Part shown: positions 8,052 through 16,123 of the stretch, piece after piece
Layout: every line of letters begins with the position of its first letter
Position numbering within the stretch: position 1 is the stretch's first letter
NCBI RefSeq assembly: GCF_003030465.1
Contig: NZ_CP028339.1
Coordinates: 744,001-808,000, forward strand
From: Thauera aromatica K172
GTDB taxonomy: Bacteria > Pseudomonadota > Gammaproteobacteria > Burkholderiales > Rhodocyclaceae
Length of the DNA: 64,000 nucleotides
Direction: 5' to 3'
Notes under the pieces: generated by a model
Told to the model about the DNA's origin: nothing
Databases searched by the model: none
Seen by the model: the letters and a program-made list of their open reading frames with translations, nothing else
Made by a program: the position numbers and the translations under genes

Positions 8052-8612
8052 TTAACCCAGTCCCTGATCGACCCAGTTCTTGATCGCGGCCCAGACCACC
8101 GACAGCGGCAGTGACATGCCTTCGGCCAGGTCCATTGCCGCATCGAGAATCGAGGTTTCATCCTCCAGATCGACGTTTCTGCTGCTGGTCACGGCCTTCC
8201 ATTGCCGCCACAGTTCCGTATCTTGGGTCTCGTCCAAGACAGGGTGGCGCCCCTTGCGCTTAGGCAGGCCGAGGATCTCGCGCCGCAGCGCAACTTCCTG
8301 GTGGGTGAGGCCGTAAAAGCGGCTCACCATTTCCGTGCTGGCACCCAGGCGCAACATGCGATCGACCGTGGCGATCTCCTTCTCCACGTCCTGCGCCTGT
8401 TTGAGCAGCCGCCGGAGCACTTCGCGATTGACCGTCACCGAACACCACGACACATTGGCGTTGGCCAGCACGCTGATCAGCGCAGGGTGCTTGAGCGCGT
8501 CCAGTTCTTCCTCTCCGAACCCCATCAGCTTGCAGCGCCGCAGTTGCCCATTGCGCAGGTCATACAGCGCCTGGGCAATGACGGCCTGGTTGAGGGGGTG
8601 CGGTGCAGACAT
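8052..8612 (-). CDS. DUF2857 family protein (candidate transfer activator subunit)
   Basis: The product has 186 residues and contains a helix-turn-helix-like segment (RLGASTEMVSRFYGLTHQEVALRREILGLPKRKGR, about 88-122), so it may bind DNA. DUF2857 proteins occur next to the ParB-family gene in PFGI-1/ICEclc-type elements. From memory, the ICEclc transfer activator BisDC is encoded at this position in the same operon and is distantly FlhDC-like; I could not verify that this protein is BisC. A GGGAG ribosome site precedes the start at 8612. It lies 15 bases after the ParB-family gene and 3 bases before the replication gene, so the three are co-transcribed. Confidence 0.72.
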   Translation of the reverse strand: MSAPHPLNQAVIAQALYDLRNGQLRRCKLMGFGEEELDALKHPALISVLANANVSWCSVTVNREVLRRLLKQAQDVEKEIATVDRMLRLGASTEMVSRFYGLTHQEVALRREILGLPKRKGRHPVLDETQDTELWRQWKAVTSSRNVDLEDETSILDAAMDLAEGMSLPLSVVWAAIKNWVDQGLG

Positions 8613-8627
8613 GCTGGACTCCCTCGC

Positions 8628-10274
8628 TCAGGTCCCGGAAGCCGTGGTGCTGGCTTCCAAATCCAGCAGGCGCCGAGCCAGACGCAGCAGCCGAAAGAGC
8701 TTGACCACTGCGGTGTCGCTCAAGCACGTGGCGTCGTGGCTTTGACCCTGGCCGTGCAGCAGTGCCGGCAGATCAAGGGCGAGTTGCCCGTTGTCCAGGC
8801 CAAGCTCGGCGAGGCTCTGGCCCGCAAGGCACGCCAGCAGCGCCAGCACGGCGCGGCCCGCCGGTGATGGGGCCTGGCCACGGCATGCGAAGCCGATGCC
8901 ATCGGGACGGTCATCGATGCACCCGTCCAGGTCCGCTTCGGCCGCGATCTCGCGCGCGAACTGAGCAATGTGAATGCGCAGCCGGTCCGGTGTGTCCAAG
9001 CCGGGATCGATGTACCAGACGTCCGAGATGGGATAGAGGCCACCGGCCTGCACCGGGATGGACTGCAGCACGTTGGCCGAGAAATCGGGCGGGAGCGCAT
9101 CCCCCAACTGGTCGGCGACCATGCGCTGGATGGATTGGAGTCGCTCCGTCGTCGGTGCCGGCGAGACGATGTGCCCCTGCAGCAGATCGCCCGACGCTGC
9201 CACTGGGTTGCCCGAAGACGCCTCGCCAGCCGCGTTGTCCTGGCGTGGGGGCACGGCGCCTGGCCGTCCCACAGGGGATGCCACGGTCGGCGCGGGCGTT
9301 GACGCATCACGTGGCGGCCGCGCCAGGGGCACGGGATCGGGCAAGGTCGGTTGTGCCGGGGACGGCGTCGGGTCGCTGACCAATGCACGGTGACGGCTTT
9401 CCGATTCGGTCAGGTCCAGCGCCAGCACGTCGTAGTCGATGCCCAGCAACTCGGACATCTGGCCGATCAGCTCGTCCTGCACGCGCTGCGGCGAGAACTC
9501 GTCGGCCTGCGTGTCGAACTGCGACAGCACTTCCTGAAAGAACCCCTCGAAGTCCAAAGGAAGCGACTTGGCTTTGGCGTACTGCTCCCAGGTGCGCTCG
9601 CAGGCCTTGCGCATGACCGACAGCCGCTCGACCTGGTGGCGGCCGAGCCCTCCATAGAGCACGGTCGGGATCGCGGGCAGCAGGTAGCGCACCGCATCGG
9701 CCATGCGGCTGATGTGTGACTGCTGCACGGGGTAGCCATCGGCGCCCAGACGGCGGGCCAGTTCGGACTGGCTTAGCGTGGCGCCGCTTTCCGCTTCATA
9801 GAACTCGCGAGCTTTCTCGACGCCCAAGGCGCGTTCGATGAACGTGAGGCCGCCGCGCAACTCGTTCTCCGCAAGGTGGCCGGTCAACGCGACGATTTCG
9901 CCCCGCGCGGGCCAGGGCCGAAACAGGCACGATATGCGGAAGAAGCGCTCGTCCCGCGTTTCCGACCAGAGTTCACGCAGGATCGCCAGGCGCGTGTTGC
10001 CGCCGTTGCGGATGATGTAGTGATCTTCGCCTGGTCGGCGGGTGATGGCCGGCGCCGCATCCAGGCCCCGTTCGCGAATGGATGCCTTGATCTCCTCGTA
10101 GGCGGGATTGCGCTTCTTGCGCGGGTCGTGGTCGTAAGGGCGCAACTGGTCCAGCGTCACGACCATCGGCGTGTCGGCGATCGGATCGCTCAAGGCCGTG
10201 GCCGATGGACCGCTGCGCTCGAACCCGGCGGCAAGCAGCTTGCCGGCCATGTCCTGGGAGGTCATCTCAGCCAT
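8628..10274 (-). CDS. ParB-family protein of PFGI-1-class elements
   Basis: This is a 548-residue protein. Residues of about 40-130 form a ParB/Srx-type domain (VVTLDQLRPYDHDPRKKRNPAYEEIKASIRERGL ... IIRNGGNTRLAILREL), followed by a helix-turn-helix region (GATLSQSELARRLGADGYPVQQSHISRMADAV). The middle (about 300-380) is a Pro/Ala-rich linker, and the C-terminal 160 residues are element-specific. It is much longer than chromosomal ParB (about 290 aa), typical of the PFGI-1 class. The start at 10274 is supported by GAAGGGA upstream; a longer frame exists but lacks this. It overlaps the end of the upstream small gene by 8 bases. It may partition the excised element, or act as the BisD-type half of the transfer activator; the sequence alone does not decide. 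Confidence 0.85.
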   Translation of the reverse strand: MAEMTSQDMAGKLLAAGFERSGPSATALSDPIADTPMVVTLDQLRPYDHDPRKKRNPAYEEIKASIRERGLDAAPAITRRPGEDHYIIRNGGNTRLAILRELWSETRDERFFRISCLFRPWPARGEIVALTGHLAENELRGGLTFIERALGVEKAREFYEAESGATLSQSELARRLGADGYPVQQSHISRMADAVRYLLPAIPTVLYGGLGRHQVERLSVMRKACERTWEQYAKAKSLPLDFEGFFQEVLSQFDTQADEFSPQRVQDELIGQMSELLGIDYDVLALDLTESESRHRALVSDPTPSPAQPTLPDPVPLARPPRDASTPAPTVASPVGRPGAVPPRQDNAAGEASSGNPVAASGDLLQGHIVSPAPTTERLQSIQRMVADQLGDALPPDFSANVLQSIPVQAGGLYPISDVWYIDPGLDTPDRLRIHIAQFAREIAAEADLDGCIDDRPDGIGFACRGQAPSPAGRAVLALLACLAGQSLAELGLDNGQLALDLPALLHGQGQSHDATCLSDTAVVKLFRLLRLARRLLDLEASTTASGT

Positions 10275-10527
10275 GGCCGCATCCCTTCGTGCTGGCGGCC
10301 TGGGCCAAGCGAGCCTCGCGCTCGGCACGGCGGATCTGCGCGCGGGCATTGAGGGCCGCCCGGTGGTCGCTCGCGGTCGAGCTGGTATAGATCGCAGCGC
10401 AACCGGCTTTGGTGAACTTAAGGTGCCCGCTCGGTGTGCGCTTGACGTGCCAACCTTCGCCGATCGCGAATTCGATCAGGGCGCGCAGCCGCTTGTGGCC
10501 GCGCGCCAGTTCATGTGCGTTCGCCAT
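10267..10527 (-). CDS. Small HicA-like protein between parA and the ParB-family gene
   Basis: This 86-residue basic protein begins MANAHELARGHKRLRALIEFAIGEGW. The segment GWHVKRTPSGHLKFTKAG resembles the HicA/dsRBD-like fold, in which a glycine-rich turn is followed by a His. The C-terminal 45 residues are an Arg/Ala-rich helix (HRAALNARAQIRRAEREARLAQ). A GGGGAGG ribosome site supports the start. It overlaps the 3' end of parA by 17 bases and the start of the ParB-family gene by 8, so it is translationally embedded in the operon. ICEclc has a small gene, shi, next to parA that slows growth of transfer-competent cells; this is a positional candidate for the same role, unproven. No HicB-like antitoxin lies beside it. 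Confidence 0.7.
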   Translation of the reverse strand: MANAHELARGHKRLRALIEFAIGEGWHVKRTPSGHLKFTKAGCAAIYTSSTASDHRAALNARAQIRRAEREARLAQAASTKGCGHG

Positions 10528-11386
10528 GGGGCCTCCCCATCTCAGAGGGGCGCTGCGGGCGGCCGGACACGCGGGCCAGTTGCTCCTGCCATTGCGGGAA
10601 CAATTCGCCGGCAAGGGCGCGCATGGTGTCGAGCGCGGCGGGCGCGACTCTGCCCAGCGGCTGTCGGTATTCGACCCGATGCACAGGCAGGCCACGGGTC
10701 GCAGCGCGTGGATAGGCTTCGATGGCCGGCACGTCGGTGTCGAGCACGCGGATGCCGGCGTGGTCCTGGAACAGGTCGCGCAGGGCCTGCTGGATCAGCC
10801 GCGCGTTGGCGGACACGGGGTGGACGCGGTTGATCAGCAGATGCAACGGCGGCGGTTCGATGCCGAGGTGGCGATACGGCGCGATGTCTTCCAGCAACTG
10901 CATGGTGCCGCGTCGCAGTTCGCGGGCTGCGAGGATTTCCGGGGTCACGGGCGACAGCGCAAGATCGGAGGCGAGCACCGCCATCTCCAGCAGCACGCTG
11001 CGCGCCCCCTGGGTGTCGATCAGCAGCAGGTCGTAGAGGGGTGCCAGCACCGGCAACAGGTGGCGCAGCCGCAAGCGCCCGTCTGGCGCATGCAGCAGCA
11101 AGGTGTTCAGTTCGCCCCGGTGATCGTTGGAGACCACCAGGTCCAGCCCCGCGATGATCGTGCGGGACACGAGCCGGCCGAGGTCGCGCTCGTTGAAGGC
11201 CAGCAGCTCGTAGATGCCGCCGGGCGCGCGGTGGGCCAGCTCGTAGTAGGAGGACAGCGTGGGCTGCACGTCGAGGTCGAGCAGCAGCACGCGTAGGCCC
11301 GCATCGGAAACGAGTCCGCCGAGGTTGGCGGCGGTGGTGGTCTTGCCGACGCCGCCCTTGGTCGAGATGATGGATACAACCTGCAT
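10511..11386 (-). CDS. parA: ParA-family partition ATPase
   Basis: The 291-residue protein carries the deviant Walker A motif STKGGVGKTTTAANL (about residues 8-22), the LLLDLDVQPT motif and Walker B LLLIDTQGA (about 118), all typical of ParA/Soj ATPases. These proteins form ATP-dependent patterns on DNA to position replicons. In ICEs the gene may stabilise the excised element or affect the growth state of transferring cells. A GGAGAG ribosome site supports the start. It is the second gene of the alpA operon, 42 bases after alpA. Confidence 0.93.
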   Translation of the reverse strand: MQVVSIISTKGGVGKTTTAANLGGLVSDAGLRVLLLDLDVQPTLSSYYELAHRAPGGIYELLAFNERDLGRLVSRTIIAGLDLVVSNDHRGELNTLLLHAPDGRLRLRHLLPVLAPLYDLLLIDTQGARSVLLEMAVLASDLALSPVTPEILAARELRRGTMQLLEDIAPYRHLGIEPPPLHLLINRVHPVSANARLIQQALRDLFQDHAGIRVLDTDVPAIEAYPRAATRGLPVHRVEYRQPLGRVAPAALDTMRALAGELFPQWQEQLARVSGRPQRPSEMGRPHGERT

Positions 11387-11428
11387 GGCGCTCTCCGTCT
11401 GGGAATGGGAAGTCCAAGGGAGAGCGGA

Positions 11429-11641
11429 TCAGGTCCGGTTGTTGAGGCGTTCGGCGATCCACTGGTCGATTTCGATCGAATCCCAGCCGACGGCGCGAAT
11501 GCCGAGGCGCAGCGCCTGGGGGAACTGGCGCTTCTTCATCAGGCTGTAGATGTGGGCGCGCTTGAAGCCCGACTTGGCTTCGACTTCATCGAGCCGCAAG
11601 ATGCGGCGCTCGTTCGGTGGCAGGACAGGTGCTTGCGACAT
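11429..11641 (-). CDS. alpA: AlpA-family regulator
   Basis: This 70-residue winged-helix protein contains RILRLDEVEAKSGFKRAHIYSLMKKRQFPQALRLGIRAVGWDSIEIDQWI, the classical AlpA/MerR-like excisionase fold in which the first helices bind DNA. The ATG at 11641 has AGGAG eight bases upstream; the GTG at 11650 would overlap that ribosome site, so it is rejected. It heads the alpA-parA-small-ParB-DUF2857-rep operon. AlpA proteins activate integrase or transfer genes, or act as excision factors. In ICEclc the alpA promoter is a switch point of the bistable cascade (recalled knowledge). Two palindromes lie in the 110 bases upstream. Confidence 0.88.
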   Translation of the reverse strand: MSQAPVLPPNERRILRLDEVEAKSGFKRAHIYSLMKKRQFPQALRLGIRAVGWDSIEIDQWIAERLNNRT

Positions 11642-11684
11642 GTCGGTCACTCCTGAACGCTCGGTGGCGTTTGTTGGCGTGACC

Positions 11685-11728
11685 TCTATTCAATAGACAT
11701 CGCTACGAAAAGACATTGCAAATGCAAT
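11685..11728. promoter_or_regulatory. Two small palindromes upstream of alpA
   Basis: TCTATT-c-AATAGA (11685-11697) and ATTGCA-aa-TGCAAT (11715-11728) are perfect inverted repeats in the only AT-rich stretch of this part. They lie 44-87 bases before the alpA ATG, where operator or activator sites would be expected. Confidence 0.5.
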
Positions 11729-11759
11729 CTCCGCGACTGCACATACAAGCTGGAAAACC

Positions 11760-12506
11760 TCATGCGCTTGCGCTACGGACGTACTTCCTGGCGTTGGCGA
11801 ACTTGCCGTTCAAGGTTCGCTCCGTGATGCCCATGGTGCCGCCGTAGTGGGCGACCAATGCCGAGACAAGGGCCTCCTGCGTTTTGAAGCTGGAGTAAGG
11901 CACGCCCGAGGGGGACTGGCCCAGCATCAGCGTCAGCATCCCGCCGATGATGTTGAGATACGTCGTCTCCGCCCGTTCGCTGATCTCGCACTGGCTGGCA
12001 GCCAGCAGCACGGTGGACTGCTTGAGCAGGGTGTCGTGCTGCTCCTGCAGTTCTCGTATCTGGCGCCCGGCTTGCTCCAGCGCTGCCTGAAGGGCCAGCC
12101 GCTCCACCAGGATCGCCTGTCCTGTTTCCATGGTGATGAAAGGATGCGCCATGCGTTCGCCACGGCTGAACAGGAATCCTGGCCGGTGCTCAGGATAGTG
12201 GGTGCGCATCCAACGTTTCAGATCAACATGGCGAACGGTCAAATCCGGCGACTGCAGTAGCTTCGGGTCATTGAGCGTGATCCCGTCCGTGCCGTAGGGC
12301 AGGTCTCCGTTGAGGATGCCGTCATAGATGCGCTCCGAGTACAGCCGGCACTCGTTCCACCGCGGGCAGTTCAGCGACGGTGGCAGGAAGCGCGGTGATG
12401 CGATCGCGGCCAGGATCATCGGCAGGTACCGCAGCAACCCGGCCCATCGGATGGCCGCTTCGATGGGTCGATAGAACACCTTTGATGTTGAAATGTCCTT
12501 GTGCAT
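11760..12506 (-). CDS. Conserved unknown protein at the element end
   Basis: The protein has 248 residues and a strong AGGAG ribosome site before its ATG. I do not recognise the family. Residues of about 10-45 contain a hydrophobic stretch (LLRYLPMILAAIASPRFLPPSL). The middle (about 130-170) is a likely coiled coil (LVERLALQAALEQAGRQIRELQEQHDTLLKQ). The C-terminus reads GGTMGITERTLNGKFANARKYVRSASA, a helical DNA-binding-like end seen in several hypothetical proteins of genomic islands. It is the last minus-strand gene before the junction with the trp genes. No function is assigned. Confidence 0.7.
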   Translation of the reverse strand: MHKDISTSKVFYRPIEAAIRWAGLLRYLPMILAAIASPRFLPPSLNCPRWNECRLYSERIYDGILNGDLPYGTDGITLNDPKLLQSPDLTVRHVDLKRWMRTHYPEHRPGFLFSRGERMAHPFITMETGQAILVERLALQAALEQAGRQIRELQEQHDTLLKQSTVLLAASQCEISERAETTYLNIIGGMLTLMLGQSPSGVPYSSFKTQEALVSALVAHYGGTMGITERTLNGKFANARKYVRSASA

Positions 12507-12882
12507 GTCTTCGTCTCCTTTCGGAAGCGCTACATCACCGGCTCCTTTCTTGCCCTGCCAAGGGCTGTCGTGTCGTTATGGCCTGCAGCGGATGCCTGGG
12601 ACGATGCCCTGAACGTAGGCGGGCGAGATGATTGGCATCCGCCGCAGGTGGCCTCGTCTTGTTCGATGTGCAAGAATTGACCGGTTGCCGGCCCATCGAG
12701 CGATGAGGACGCAAGCTCGATATTGGCGCTCACGGTATCAGCGTCATGCGCTGCGCTATCCCTCGCAAAACCGGTTCGGTATGGTCTGATACGCCGACGG
12801 TTTCACAAAGCCGTGAGCAGCGCCATTTATGCCTGTAGGTCTCGGATCAGCAGAGGAAAGCGGCGGTGTCATATCTGGCCCG

Positions 12883-12907
12883 GATGCTGATATTGCGATA
12901 TAGCATC
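12883..12907. repeat. AT-rich inverted repeat with one bulged base
   Basis: GATGCT-g-ATAT (12883-12893) pairs with ATATAGCATC (12898-12907) across TGCG, giving 10 pairs with a single extra G. It is a candidate operator or end-proximal site of the mobile element. Confidence 0.5.
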
Positions 12908-13211
12908 ACGCACGTGCGGGCCAAGGTGACTGCTTACCTCAGATTCCATGCTCACAAATCCCGGCCGCATCTGACGATCGCAGGGGGGCAATGCGAAGTG
13001 GCAGGCCTACTCGCTCTTTGCTTCTTCGACCTTCGACAGGGCAGCGCTGTCGTCGGAACCGAGGTGGGGGCGATCTGCTGGAGGCTCGGTGCTGTCGGAG
13101 GTGGCTTTGCCAAACATGCTCGTGGTAAAATCCCAAAGGCTTACTTTGGAATTCCGTTCGGGCGCACTCGGGCTGAGTTCTAGCTTCTAAATTCAATACT
13201 TTGGTCTGTCC

Positions 13212-13262
13212 ATGACCCGTACCGCTTCGACCAACATCGCTCTGTGGTGGCGCTTCCAATAG
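13212..13262 (+). CDS. trpL: Tryptophan operon leader peptide
   Basis: The 17-codon frame encodes MTRTASTNIALWWRFQ and stops at 13262. Tandem Trp codons (13245-13250) are followed at once by stem-loop-forming sequence, and trp biosynthesis genes lie downstream on the same strand; this is the classic arrangement of attenuation control. The peptide resembles leaders of other proteobacterial trp operons in having adjacent Trp residues followed by Arg. There is no strong ribosome site. Oddly, no trpE follows: trpG begins 400 bases downstream. The call rests on pattern, not on a database match. Confidence 0.65.
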   Translation: MTRTASTNIALWWRFQ

Positions 13263-13364
13263 GAAGCGGCATGTCGTTGCGGTCTTGACCGCACCTTGCC
13301 GCCGTACCGGCAGGCAAGGTTTCAAGAAGGCTTCCCCGGCACGGCGGCTCCAAGATTTGAGGAG
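13251..13364 (+). promoter_or_regulatory. Attenuator-like stem-loops after the Trp leader peptide
   Basis: Several stems can form: CGCTTCC/GGAAGCG (13251-13257, 13262-13268), GCGGTC/GACCGC (13279-13292), and ACCTTGCC/GGCAAGGT (13293-13300, 13313-13320). A 12-pair stem joins GCCGCCGT-a-CCGG (13298-13310) with CCGG-c-ACGGCGGC (13336-13348). The last two share bases 13298-13300 and exclude each other, as expected of an antiterminator/terminator switch. No T-run follows. Instead CTCC (13348-13351) can pair with the ribosome site GGAG (13361-13364) before the ATG at 13373, so control could act on translation. Confidence 0.55.
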
Positions 13365-13597
13365 ATTGCCCGATGCCCTTAGCTGATCATCCCCATCGTC
13401 GAACTGATGCTCCGCGCCCCGCGACGCTGCGATGGGGGAGTCTGCCCGTTCCGTCTCATCACTCGGCCCAACCATGCTGGCGTAGGCGCTGCTCCAGTGC
13501 GCCGCGTTGGCGCGCTTTGCCACTTCTCTCAAGATCCGTTGCCGCTGTCAGCAAGCACCTGCGCGCACTTCGTCCATCGCAAGCGACTGTCGATGTG

Positions 13598-13664
13598 TGT
13601 AATGAAGTGAGTAATGGAGGGTGCGTGTAATGAGAAACATCAATAAAATCAAGGACTTATAATC
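13598..13664. repeat. GTAATG repeats and AT-rich stretch abutting trpG
   Basis: GTGTGTAATGAA, GTGAGTAATGGA and GCGTGTAATGAG occur in tandem within about 45 bases, followed by an AT-rich run ending ATAAAATCAAGGACTTAT just before the trpG start. Clustered short direct repeats beside an AT-rich core are what integrase arm and core sites look like, so this is a candidate attachment site. The AAGGA here also serves as the trpG ribosome site. Confidence 0.4.
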
Positions 13665-14255
13665 ATGAGACTCCTGATGATCGACAACTACGACAGCTTC
13701 ACCTACAACCTCGTGCAGTACTTCGGCGAACTCGGCGCCCGGGTCAAGGTGTTCCGCAACGACGAAATCACCCTCGGCCAGATCGAGGCGATGAAGCCCG
13801 AGCACCTCGTGATCTCGCCCGGCCCGTGCACTCCGGCCGAAGCCGGCATTTCGGTGGCGGCGATCCAGGCCTTCGCCGGCCGCCTGCCGATCCTCGGCGT
13901 CTGCCTCGGTCACCAGAGCATCGGTGCCGCCTTCGGCGGACGCATCGTCCATGCCAGGAAGCTCATGCACGGCAAGACCTCGGCCGTGCACCACCTCGAC
14001 GTCGGGGTGTTCCGCGGCCTCCCCGACCCGCTCACGTGCACCCGCTACCACTCGCTCGCCATCGAACGGTCCACCCTGCCGGACTGTCTGGAAGTCACCG
14101 CGTGGACCGACGACGGCGAAATCATGGGGATACGCCACAAGACCCTCGACGTCGAGGGGGTGCAGTTCCACCCCGAGTCGATCCTCACCGAATGCGGCCA
14201 CGCGCTGCTGCAGAACTTCCTCGACCGCAGCGCGCCCCTGCCCGCCGCCGCCTGA
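13665..14255 (+). CDS. trpG: Anthranilate synthase component II (glutamine amidotransferase)
   Basis: This 196-residue class I amidotransferase releases ammonia from glutamine for TrpE to aminate chorismate. It has [16 protein letters not shown] at the start, the oxyanion motif [11 protein letters not shown], the nucleophile in [10 protein letters not shown] (Cys about 80) and the catalytic His-Glu in VQFHPES. AAGGA nine bases upstream is the ribosome site. trpD follows after 18 bases. TrpE, its partner, is not encoded next to it as usual; the upstream neighbour is the mobile element. It may also serve as PabA for folate synthesis. Confidence 0.97.
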   Translation: MRLLMIDNYDSFTYNLVQYFGELGARVKVFRNDEITLGQIEAMKPEHLVISPGPCTPAEAGISVAAIQAFAGRLPILGVCLGHQSIGAAFGGRIVHARKLMHGKTSAVHHLDVGVFRGLPDPLTCTRYHSLAIERSTLPDCLEVTAWTDDGEIMGIRHKTLDVEGVQFHPESILTECGHALLQNFLDRSAPLPAAA

Positions 14256-14273
14256 CCCCCGGGAGCCCCCACG

Positions 14274-15314
14274 ATGACGATGACCGCCCAGCAAGCCCTG
14301 CAACGCACGATCGAGCACCGCGAGATCTTCTTCGACGAGATGCTGTCGCTGATGCGCCAGATCATGGCCGGCGAAATCTCGCCGGTGATGACCGCCGCCA
14401 TCCTCACCGGCCTGCGCGTCAAGAAAGAGACCATCGGCGAGATCACCGCCGCCGCCACGGTGATGCGCGAAATGGCGACCAAGGTCCATGTCGCGCCGCC
14501 GCACGAGCACTTCCTCGACGTCGTCGGCACCGGCGGCGATGGCTCGCACACCTTCAACATCTCCACCGCCACCATCTTCGTTGCCGCCGCCGCCGGTGCA
14601 CGTGTGGCCAAGCACGGCGGGCGCAGCGTGTCGTCCAAGTCCGGCGCCGCCGACGTGCTCGAAGCGCTCGGGGTCAACCTGAACCTGTCGCCCGAGCAGG
14701 TCGCCGCCTGCGTCGAGGAAACCGGCGTCGGCTTCATGTTTGCCCCCAACTACCACAGCGCGATGAAGAACGTCGCCCCGGTGCGGCGCGAAATGGGCGT
14801 GCGCACGATCTTCAACATCCTCGGCCCGCTGACCAACCCGGCGGGGGCGCCGAACACCCTGATGGGAGTGTTCCATCCCGACCTCGTCGGCATCCAGGCG
14901 CGGGTGATGCAGCGTCTGGGCGCCAATCACGTGCTGGTCGTGCATGGCCTGGACGGCATGGACGAACTCAGCCTCGGCGGCGCCACCCTGGTCGGCGAGC
15001 TCAAGGACGGCCAGGTGCACGAGTACGAGATCCATCCCGAAGACTTCGGCCTGCAGATGGCCGGCACCCGCAACCTGCGCGTGGCCGATGCCGAGGCCTC
15101 GCGCGCGATGCTGCTCGGCGCGCTGGAGGACCGCGAAGGGCCGGCGCGCGACATCGTCGCCCTCAATGCCGGTGCGGCGCTGTACACCGCCAACCTGGTC
15201 GACTCGATCGGCGCCGGCATCGAGCGGGCGCGCGAGACCCTCGCCAGCGGCGCGGCGCGGCACAAGCTCGACGAGTTCGTGCGCTTCACCCGCCGCTTCG
15301 GAGCTGCAGCATGA
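14274..15314 (+). CDS. trpD: Anthranilate phosphoribosyltransferase
   Basis: The 346-residue enzyme joins anthranilate to PRPP, the second step of tryptophan synthesis. The PRPP-binding motif [16 protein letters not shown] is near residue 82 and the conserved [21 protein letters not shown] follows, with [20 protein letters not shown] later. The length matches the family. It overlaps trpC by ATGA, so the three trp genes form one operon. Confidence 0.97.
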   Translation: MTMTAQQALQRTIEHREIFFDEMLSLMRQIMAGEISPVMTAAILTGLRVKKETIGEITAAATVMREMATKVHVAPPHEHFLDVVGTGGDGSHTFNISTATIFVAAAAGARVAKHGGRSVSSKSGAADVLEALGVNLNLSPEQVAACVEETGVGFMFAPNYHSAMKNVAPVRREMGVRTIFNILGPLTNPAGAPNTLMGVFHPDLVGIQARVMQRLGANHVLVVHGLDGMDELSLGGATLVGELKDGQVHEYEIHPEDFGLQMAGTRNLRVADAEASRAMLLGALEDREGPARDIVALNAGAALYTANLVDSIGAGIERARETLASGAARHKLDEFVRFTRRFGAAA

Positions 15315-16111
15315 GCGACATCCTGGACAAGATCTGCGCGGTCAAGGTCGCCGAAGTCGCCGCCGCCACCGCGCACACGCCGCTCTCCGCGATGCGCGCC
15401 CTCGCCGAGGCCCAGCCTGCGGCGCGCGACTTCGTCGCCGCGATCCGCACCCGGCACGCCGCCGGGCGTCCCGCGGTGATCGCCGAAATCAAGAAGGCGA
15501 GCCCGTCGAAGGGCGTGATCCGGGCCGATTTCCGCCCCGCCGAAATCGCCGCCGCCTACGAGGCCGCCGGCGCCGCCTGCCTGTCGGTGCTCACCGATCG
15601 CTCCTTTTTCCAGGGCGCGCCCGAATACCTCCAGGCCGCCCGCGCCGCCTGTGCGCTGCCGGTGCTGCGCAAGGACTTCATCATCGATCCCTACCAGGTG
15701 TTCGAGGCGCGCGCGATGGGGGCGGACGCGATCCTGCTGATCGCCGCCTGCCTCGACGGCGCGCGCATGCGCGACCTCGAGCAGCTCGCCATCGCCCTCG
15801 GCCTGGCGGTGCTGGTCGAAGTCCATGACGGCTCCGAACTGGAGCGGGCGCTGCAGCTGCAGACGCCGCTGATCGGCATCAACAACCGCAACCTGCGCAC
15901 GTTCGACGTTTCGCTGCAGACCACCCTGGAGCTGTCGCCGCGCATCGCCACCGGCGCCACCGGGCGCATCGTCGTCACCGAGTCCGGCATCCTGACGCCG
16001 GAAGACGTCGCCCTGATGCGCGCGCACGCGGTCCAGACCTTCCTTGTCGGCGAAGCCTTCATGCGCGCCGACGACCCCGGCGCGGCGCTGCGGGCGCTGT
16101 TCGGGGGCTGA
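15311..16111 (+). CDS. trpC: Indole-3-glycerol phosphate synthase
   Basis: The 266-residue (beta/alpha)8 enzyme closes the indole ring from CdRP. Key motifs are [14 protein letters not shown] (catalytic Lys), [64 protein letters not shown] and VTESGI. Translation is coupled to trpD. A tamB gene starts only 12 bases downstream, so read-through into it is possible. Confidence 0.97.
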   Translation: MSDILDKICAVKVAEVAAATAHTPLSAMRALAEAQPAARDFVAAIRTRHAAGRPAVIAEIKKASPSKGVIRADFRPAEIAAAYEAAGAACLSVLTDRSFFQGAPEYLQAARAACALPVLRKDFIIDPYQVFEARAMGADAILLIAACLDGARMRDLEQLAIALGLAVLVEVHDGSELERALQLQTPLIGINNRNLRTFDVSLQTTLELSPRIATGATGRIVVTESGILTPEDVALMRAHAVQTFLVGEAFMRADDPGAALRALFGG

Positions 16112-16123
16112 ACCGCCGCGGCA

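Larger units (their letters stand above)
12507..13664. other. Element end / trp junction region without a firm protein gene
   Basis: No large credible gene is seen in these 1158 bases. From left to right they hold an interrupted AT-rich inverted repeat (12883-12907), a tryptophan-type leader peptide with stem-loops (13212-13364), and three GTAATG repeats next to an AT-rich stretch just before trpG (13598-13664). One end of the mobile element must lie here, but without the other att copy the boundary cannot be placed. Short frames at 12530-12733 (-), 12939-13532 (-) and 13373-13630 (+) were examined and not accepted. Confidence 0.65.

Noticed and set aside
12530-12733. 67-residue minus-strand frame starting GTG
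   Set aside because: No ribosome site, no recognisable family and a strongly uneven composition.
12939-13532. 197-residue minus-strand frame at the element end
   Set aside because: It would start with TTG, has no ribosome site, overlaps the leader stem-loops and matches no family I recognise.
13373-13630. 85-residue plus-strand frame with a ribosome site after the attenuator
   Set aside because: The ATG and ribosome site look real, but the protein is Arg/Trp/His-rich, unlike any TrpE start. It is reported only as part of the leader finding.
1-13664. tRNA gene as integration target at the element end
   Set aside because: No tRNA-like cloverleaf or CCA-ended acceptor stem was seen near the boundary.
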